From the NCBI GenBank assembly GCA_022361035.1, contig JAKSBP010000005.1, positions 1-38,121 of the forward strand: a stretch of 38,121 nucleotides of DNA, given 5' to 3'. The notes beneath the pieces are model-generated. The model was not told where the DNA came from, ran no database searches, and saw only the letters and a program-made list of their open reading frames with translations. This DNA comes from Clostridia bacterium. GTDB lineage: Bacteria; Bacillota; Clostridia; Peptostreptococcales; Caminicellaceae. Positions 34,008-38,121 of the stretch are shown here, in pieces (the stretch's first letter is position 1; every line of letters begins with the position of its first letter). The position numbers and the translations under genes were made by a program.

Positions 34008-34116
34008 TCTGCTCTCTCTCCTTAAATGCTTATAGATTATTTCAATTAGTTTTTTACCTCTAATTATCTTTTATACTGATTTGGAAAAAATCTTTAGGGT
34101 TTTGGACAAAATAAAG

Positions 34117-34386
34117 GCACCTAGTTTTTCTAGATGCTTCAGATTGTTGACAAAGTCAACAAGGTGACAGGCTACTCCGAAATCCGAAATTCGAGGCGTG
34201 TCGAAACCGAGAGGCTGTAGCATATAAAAAATGAAGTCCATTTGCTTCTAGCAAATAGCATAAAATTTTCCACAAACTTATCAGTTCGCTCTAAAACTTT
34301 ATTGACTACATAAAGGTTCTCGGCCTAGGCAACAACGAAGAAATTCGGGTTTGTCAACAACCTCAAGTATCTAGTTTCATGGATGC
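34117..34386. repeat. ~270-bp inverted-repeat element
   Basis: Imperfect terminal inverted repeats of ~38 bp (34117-34154 against 34350-34386): the inner parts TTGTTGACAAA and TTTGTCAACAA are exact complements, the outer parts share CTAGAT-CTT-like bases. Inside are a GTTGAC-aaa-GTCAAC dyad (34146-34160 region) and a perfect ATTTGCT-TCT-AGCAAAT hairpin (34240-34256). GC content and codon-free composition differ from the surroundings. No intact gene. Probably a MITE or decayed insertion sequence. No other copy is visible in the window apart from short GACAAC-type similarity. Confidence 0.6.
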
Positions 34387-34430
34387 TCCAGGTTGTAAAT
34401 AAACAAACTTTAAAAAAATTTGAAGTTGTT

Positions 34431-34523
34431 TTAGACTTTTATAAGATGCTTTTGTTTTTGATTCCAAGGATAGACTTCATCGTCTTCCTTTCTCTTTATA
34501 AGGTCGATATCCTCAATCTTAAA
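34431..34523 (-). pseudogene. Possible coding fossil downstream of the MFS gene
   Basis: A stop-free 30-codon piece (FKIEDIDLIKRKEDDEVYPW then NQKQKHLIKV) in the same frame as the upstream transporter gene but separated from it by three stops. No start codon or ribosome site. It may be the tail of a lost gene. Its first 25 bases resemble a stretch inside the thiolase gene (23 of 25), which may be chance. Confidence 0.25.
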
Positions 34524-34556
34524 TTAAAATAATAAGCATTATGTCCTATTAAATCT

Positions 34557-35795
34557 TTAAGCTATCTCCTTAAGCTGTGCTTTTTCAACCTTCTTTGACT
34601 TTATCTTCATTACTACAGTTAGGATAATACCTGCGATATTCATAACACTAGCTATTATAAATGCTCTAGTATAATCTCCACCGCTTGATTGTTTAACTAA
34701 GGCTGCTATTCTTGGTCCTAAGACTGCAGCTACACCAAAGGCAGTAAAGAGGACTCCATAGTTTATTCCTAAGTTCTTAGCACCAAAATTATCTGCAGTT
34801 ATTGATGGGAAAATTCCTAAAAATCCACCAAAGCTTAAAGCTATTCCACATATACCTACAAGGAACATTAAAAAGTTTCCAGCATTAGAAAGTACTATTA
34901 ATAATGAAGCACTAACTATATACATTGCAATTAAAGTATTATATCTACCAATTTTATCTGATATTGCACCCCAGAAAATTCTACCAATTGTATTAGATAG
35001 TCCTAAGAAACTTACTGCAGCAGCAGCTACCTCTGGAGTTAAACCTATTACTTCTTGTCCAATTGGAGAGGCATGGGCAATTATCATAAGACCTGAAATA
35101 CAACCAATTGTATACATACCCCATAGAATATAAAAGTTTGAGCTCCTAATCATTTCCTTTGCAGTTTTATCCTTATTTACTGCAGAAGAAGTATTTGTCT
35201 TAGGCTCCCATCCCTCTAGCTTCCAATCCTGAGCAGGAGACTTCAACAATAATGAGCATATACAGATACCTACCATAAAAATAGAACCTAAAATTTTAAA
35301 AGAAGTTAATACACCATAATTATTTATAAATGATACGGCTAGGGGTGCAAATACTACTGCTCCAGACCCAAACCCTGCAGCAGTTAATCCACCTGCAAGT
35401 CCTCTTTTGTCGGGAAACCATTTTACGGTATTGGCAACAGTACAAGCATAAACAGTTCCTATACCAATCCCTCCTAAAACACCATAGGTCAAGTAGAGAA
35501 TCGTTAGAGAGCTTGTAAATCCTGTCAAGATAATTCCCAGACCAAATATTAAACCACCCACTAAAGCTACTACCTTAGGGCCTTTCTGATCCTGTATTCT
35601 TCCAGCGAAAATCATGGCTATAGGAAGTAGAGCTAAATTCAAAGTAAATGCTAAAGAAGTTTGAGCTGTGCTCCATCCAAAAATATTAATTAGTGGGGTT
35701 TGAAATACGCTCCAGGCATAGGCTGAACCTATACAAAGATTTATAATTATACTTGCTGCTAGGATAATCCAACGATTAGGTTTTGTCTGCGACAT
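34557..35795 (-). CDS. MFS transporter, oxalate/formate antiporter (OFA) family
   Basis: 412-residue major facilitator with 12 predicted membrane helices. OFA-family features: N-terminal NRWIILAASIIINLCIGSAYAWSVFQTPL, loop 2-3 GRIQDQKGPK, GIGIGTVYACTVANTVKWFPDKRGLAGGL, and the central cytoplasmic loop before KEMIRSSNFYILW. The OxlT-type family exchanges monocarboxylates or dicarboxylates (oxalate, formate, pyruvate, lactate); the particular substrate is unknown. The ribosome site is weak (AAAGGGAA, ~12 nt). An A/T-rich hairpin at ~34402-34430 read on the minus strand may terminate it. Stands alone; the nearby thiolase/hydroxyacyl-CoA genes are on the same strand but separated by ~950 bp of non-coding DNA. 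Confidence 0.88.
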   Translation of the reverse strand: MSQTKPNRWIILAASIIINLCIGSAYAWSVFQTPLINIFGWSTAQTSLAFTLNLALLPIAMIFAGRIQDQKGPKVVALVGGLIFGLGIILTGFTSSLTILYLTYGVLGGIGIGTVYACTVANTVKWFPDKRGLAGGLTAAGFGSGAVVFAPLAVSFINNYGVLTSFKILGSIFMVGICICSLLLKSPAQDWKLEGWEPKTNTSSAVNKDKTAKEMIRSSNFYILWGMYTIGCISGLMIIAHASPIGQEVIGLTPEVAAAAVSFLGLSNTIGRIFWGAISDKIGRYNTLIAMYIVSASLLIVLSNAGNFLMFLVGICGIALSFGGFLGIFPSITADNFGAKNLGINYGVLFTAFGVAAVLGPRIAALVKQSSGGDYTRAFIIASVMNIAGIILTVVMKIKSKKVEKAQLKEIA

Positions 35796-36400
35796 AGATC
35801 ATCATTCCCTTTCAATTATTTTTTGAAATAGTAATAACAGTATAAGGCCTCCTTTCAACCTTGCATTTTAGCTATATAATAGCAAGCTATACGCCAAGTA
35901 GGCATAACCTCATTAAGAGGGCTATTAACAATGGATGTTAACAATTTAACATTAATGGACTAATTCAAAGAATATACTAATATTAGAATATTTTGAATTT
36001 TTTTCAAAAAATATTAGGGAGCTATGTGTTTGATTAGGCATCAATTACTAATTTTTTTATTTTATAATAAAGGTGGCTTTAAGATATTCCAAAGTACTTG
36101 GTATAATTGTATAATATAGAAGTTTAAATAAGGATTTTAGTTTATACCCATTAAAAATCATAGAAATACTAGCACTTTTTAATGTATATAAACTAATTTT
36201 TACTATATAAACTCTATATATGTGATATGACTCCTATGATTTTAAAACTATATAAAGGAGTAAGTTTTTTAAAAGTGGTAATTTAAAATAATAATTATGC
36301 AATGTGCTTAATTATTATTTTACTAGAAATATATAAAATTGTCCAAAAATTTATTAAATTCAACACTAAATATTTACAATTTATGACAATAAATCGATAT
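35796..36400. other. Very AT-rich non-coding region
   Basis: No gene supported. Contains a perfect 13-bp A/T-only inverted repeat, AAAATAATAATTA at 36285-36297 with its complement at 36309-36321, and a longer-range inverted pair around ATCATAG (36150s and 36235s). It should also include the promoter of the MFS gene at the 35796 end, but no clear -35/-10 pair stands out. Confidence 0.4.
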
Positions 36401-36465
36401 CATGAGCCTAAAGGATTCTCAGTGGCCGCTAAAGTAAGTTAACATTTTCAATCACTCTTCTATAG
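36401..36465 (-). repeat. Dispersed structured repeat, copy 4 (truncated, inverted)
   Basis: The reverse complement reads CTATAGAAGAGTGATTGAAA... through GAGAATCCTTTAGGCTCATG, matching the first ~65 nt of copies 1-3. The remaining ~110 nt are absent. The break falls exactly after GGCTCATG, at the foot of the internal hairpin. Confidence 0.85.
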
Positions 36466-36575
36466 TGTGATGGTTATAAGAGAAGGAAGATATGTAGGTA
36501 TATATTTTGTAAAAAGGGGAGAATCTATGGGTTTATATATAAAAACTCGTCCATATTATATGGTTCATTATAAGA

Positions 36576-36735
36576 AGAGGGTGTCTCAGAATGACGAATT
36601 TCTTGGTTGTTTGAAATTACAGGACTTGGCACCTAGGTCAGTACTAGACAAATCCCTGTAATTTCAAAACCCTAAGCTTCATTCATTCTGAAACACCCTG
36701 GGTCTGAATTTATAAGATGGTTTTATGAGACAGCT
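36576..36735. repeat. Long hairpin / MITE-like remnant with IS1182-like ends
   Basis: AGGGTGTCTCAGAATGA (36577-36593) pairs with 36682-36698 at 16 of 17 positions. Inside, GGTTGTTTGAAATTACAGG (36604-36622) pairs with 36654-36670 apart from a 2-nt bulge. The right flank GGTTTTATGAGACAGCTC (36718-36735) is an inverted match to GAG-x2-TGTCTCA at the left end and looks like IS1182-type terminal sequence. It ends 11 nt past the thiolase stop, so it may also terminate that operon. The open frame across 36467-36661 is not a gene. Confidence 0.6.
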
Positions 36736-36746
36736 CGCCTTTGTTT

Positions 36747-37922
36747 TTATCTTTCTACTATTAGCGTTGTACCCATTCCACCGCCTATACATAATGTAGC
36801 CAATCCACGCTTTGAGTCTCTCTTTAGCATTTCATGAAGTAAGGTTACAAGTATTCTAGCTCCACTCGCTCCAACGGGATGGCCTAGAGCTATGGCTCCT
36901 CCATTTACATTGACCTTATTCATATCGAAATTAAGGTCTTTTGCCACAGCAATGGATTGGGCTGCAAAGGCTTCGTTTGCTTCTACAAGGTCAATATCCT
37001 CAATCTTAAGTCCTGCTCTTTTTAATGCCTTTCTAGTAGCAGGTACTGGACCTACTCCCATTATTGATGGGTCTACACCTGCCGTAGCGAATGAAACCAT
37101 TTTTGCTAAAGGCTTTATACCAAGCTCTTCAGCTTTTTCTTTAGCCATTACAACTAGGGCAGCAGCCCCATCATTTATACCCGAGGCATTTGCTGCTGTA
37201 ACAGTACCGTCCTTTTTAAAGGCGGGTTTTAACTTTCCTAGGGATTCAATAGTCACACCTTCTCTGATAAATTCATCCTTTTCAAATAATGTTGAAGCCT
37301 TTCTAGTTTTAACCTCAACTGGAACTATCTCATCTTTAAATCGTCCCTCTTTCTGTGCACTTTCAGCCCTATTTTGGCTTCTAACTGCAAATTCGTCCTG
37401 CTGCCTACGGCTTATATTCCATTTCTCAGCAACGTTTTCAGCCGTAACGCCCATATGATAATCATGAAATGCATCCATTAAGGCATCCTCAATCATTGAA
37501 TCAATAAGCTTTGAGTGACCCATTCTACATCCCCATCTTGCCTTTTCAACTAAATATGGAGCAAGACTCATTGATTCTGTTCCTCCAGCAATAACTATAT
37601 CGTTTTCCCCAGTCATAATAGTTTGAGCAGCCATTGATACTGACCTTAATCCAGAGCCACAGAGAATATTTATTGTAGTTGCCGGTACCTCTACTGGTAT
37701 TCCTGCCTTTATTGAAGCCTGCCTAGCAATTCCTTGCCCTTGACCTGCCTGGAGTATACATCCCAAATATACATCGTCTATTTGTCTTCCATCTATTTCT
37801 GATCTTTTCATGGCTTCTTTAATTACTATGGCACCAAGGTCTTGGGGGGTTACCTTGGAAATACTTCCTCCATAATTTCCAATTGCTGTTCTGACAGCAC
37901 TTGTTATAACAACTTCCCTCAT
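36747..37922 (-). CDS. Acetyl-CoA acetyltransferase (thiolase)
   Basis: 391-residue biosynthetic-type thiolase that condenses two acetyl-CoA to acetoacetyl-CoA, or the reverse. Nucleophilic Cys88 in INILCGSGL, His348 in GHPVGASG, and Cys378 in LCIGGGMG form the catalytic set, with NEAFAAQ as the fourth family motif. Full length with the standard N-terminus [17 protein letters not shown] with GGAGGAAAG upstream. It lies 31 nt after the 3-hydroxyacyl-CoA dehydrogenase gene on the same strand, so the two form (part of) a butyrate/crotonyl-CoA-type or beta-oxidation operon that continues past the window. Confidence 0.95.
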   Translation of the reverse strand: MREVVITSAVRTAIGNYGGSISKVTPQDLGAIVIKEAMKRSEIDGRQIDDVYLGCILQAGQGQGIARQASIKAGIPVEVPATTINILCGSGLRSVSMAAQTIMTGENDIVIAGGTESMSLAPYLVEKARWGCRMGHSKLIDSMIEDALMDAFHDYHMGVTAENVAEKWNISRRQQDEFAVRSQNRAESAQKEGRFKDEIVPVEVKTRKASTLFEKDEFIREGVTIESLGKLKPAFKKDGTVTAANASGINDGAAALVVMAKEKAEELGIKPLAKMVSFATAGVDPSIMGVGPVPATRKALKRAGLKIEDIDLVEANEAFAAQSIAVAKDLNFDMNKVNVNGGAIALGHPVGASGARILVTLLHEMLKRDSKRGLATLCIGGGMGTTLIVER

Positions 37923-37953
37923 GAACTTTCCTCCTTATAAATCAACAGGTCTG

Positions 37954-38121
37954 TTACTTTCTATAATCGTAAAAACCCACTTTAGTTTTTCTACCTAAAA
38001 GCCCACCTCTAACCATCTTCCTTAGTAAAGGATGGGGTCTATACTTCGGGTCTCCAAACTCCTCATAGAGTACTTCCATAATAGCTAAATTTACATCGTT
38101 ACCTATTAAATCAGCCAAGGC
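37954..38121 (-). CDS. 3-hydroxyacyl-CoA dehydrogenase, C-terminal end (partial)
   Basis: The last 55 codons of a gene entering from the right edge. The encoded tail reads [20 protein letters not shown] then [20 protein letters not shown] and [15 protein letters not shown]. This is the C-terminal domain of 3-hydroxybutyryl-CoA dehydrogenases (family landmarks ADLIGLD, RPxPLLxxMVxAGxLGRKTGxGFYxY). It reduces acetoacetyl-CoA to 3-hydroxybutyryl-CoA with NAD(P)H, the step after the downstream thiolase. Codons are intact to the TAA stop at 37954. Confidence 0.9.
   Translation of the reverse strand, partial: ALADLIGNDVNLAIMEVLYEEFGDPKYRPHPLLRKMVRGGLLGRKTKVGFYDYRK

Noticed and set aside
34498..34523. 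Thiolase-gene fragment behind the MFS gene
   Set aside because: 23 of 25 bases match the thiolase gene, but the similarity stops abruptly on both sides; it is too short to claim common origin.
36467..36661. 64-codon open frame
   Set aside because: It runs across a repeat end and the long inverted repeat, has no credible ribosome site, and resembles nothing.
36892..37458. 188-codon plus-strand frame opposite the thiolase gene
   Set aside because: It is a long antisense shadow of a strongly conserved thiolase; its composition reflects the opposite strand.

Overview
The window is AT-rich DNA from a low-GC Gram-positive bacterium, most likely an anaerobic member of the Clostridia of the Alkaliphilus/Natronincola kind. 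This is inferred from strong AGGAGG-type ribosome sites, frequent TTG/GTG starts, a thiolase/3-hydroxyacyl-CoA dehydrogenase pair, an OFA-type transporter, a PepV-like dipeptidase and DUF3841 and fRMsr genes. No rRNA, tRNA or CRISPR array was seen. Transcription switches strand many times, so most units are short.

Left part (1-11 kb): a structured repeat copy at the very edge; a minus-strand pair (PLP-dependent threonine-synthase-like enzyme, then an M20 dipeptidase) divergent from a LysR regulator with a perfect T-N11-A dyad between them; a DUF488 gene; a vanadium-haloperoxidase-like protein with an odd Cys-Cys N-terminal extension; a Rid-family protein lacking the usual arginine; and a large secreted 5'-nucleotidase with an N-terminal propeller-like domain and a C-terminal LysM.

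Middle (11-22 kb): a gene graveyard (11.1-13.7 kb) with a GNAT gene broken by one in-frame TGA, a heavily deleted second haloperoxidase gene and smaller coding fossils. Then come a MarR/DUF2798 operon with two operator dyads around its promoter, a fumarylacetoacetase-family hydrolase, an ArAE-type membrane protein, free-methionine-R-sulfoxide reductase, a gamma-class carbonic anhydrase with a Cys-rich tail, a RimJ/RimL-like acetyltransferase, an IS200-type element, and two DUF3841 genes each preceded by a copy of the ~178-nt structured repeat.

Right part (22-38 kb): a five-gene plus-strand cluster, probably one operon. It holds a lycopene-cyclase-like flavoprotein, a CrtC/AttH lipocalin-like protein, a giant Ser/Thr kinase-AAA-GAF-histidine kinase, a REC-PAS-GGDEF-HD-GYP protein and a stand-alone receiver. 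It appears to couple a terpenoid/lipid modification step to phosphorelay and c-di-GMP signalling and is the best candidate for an undescribed system. It is followed on the minus strand by a DUF421 protein, an OFA-family MFS transporter, inverted-repeat elements, a thiolase, and the end of a 3-hydroxyacyl-CoA dehydrogenase gene that runs off the window.

The other main novelty is the four-copy dispersed repeat (1-176, 20175-20353, 21095-21273, and a 65-nt piece at 36401-36465). It folds on paper into nested helices that are kept by wobble changes between copies. It looks like a non-autonomous mobile element and/or a non-coding RNA.
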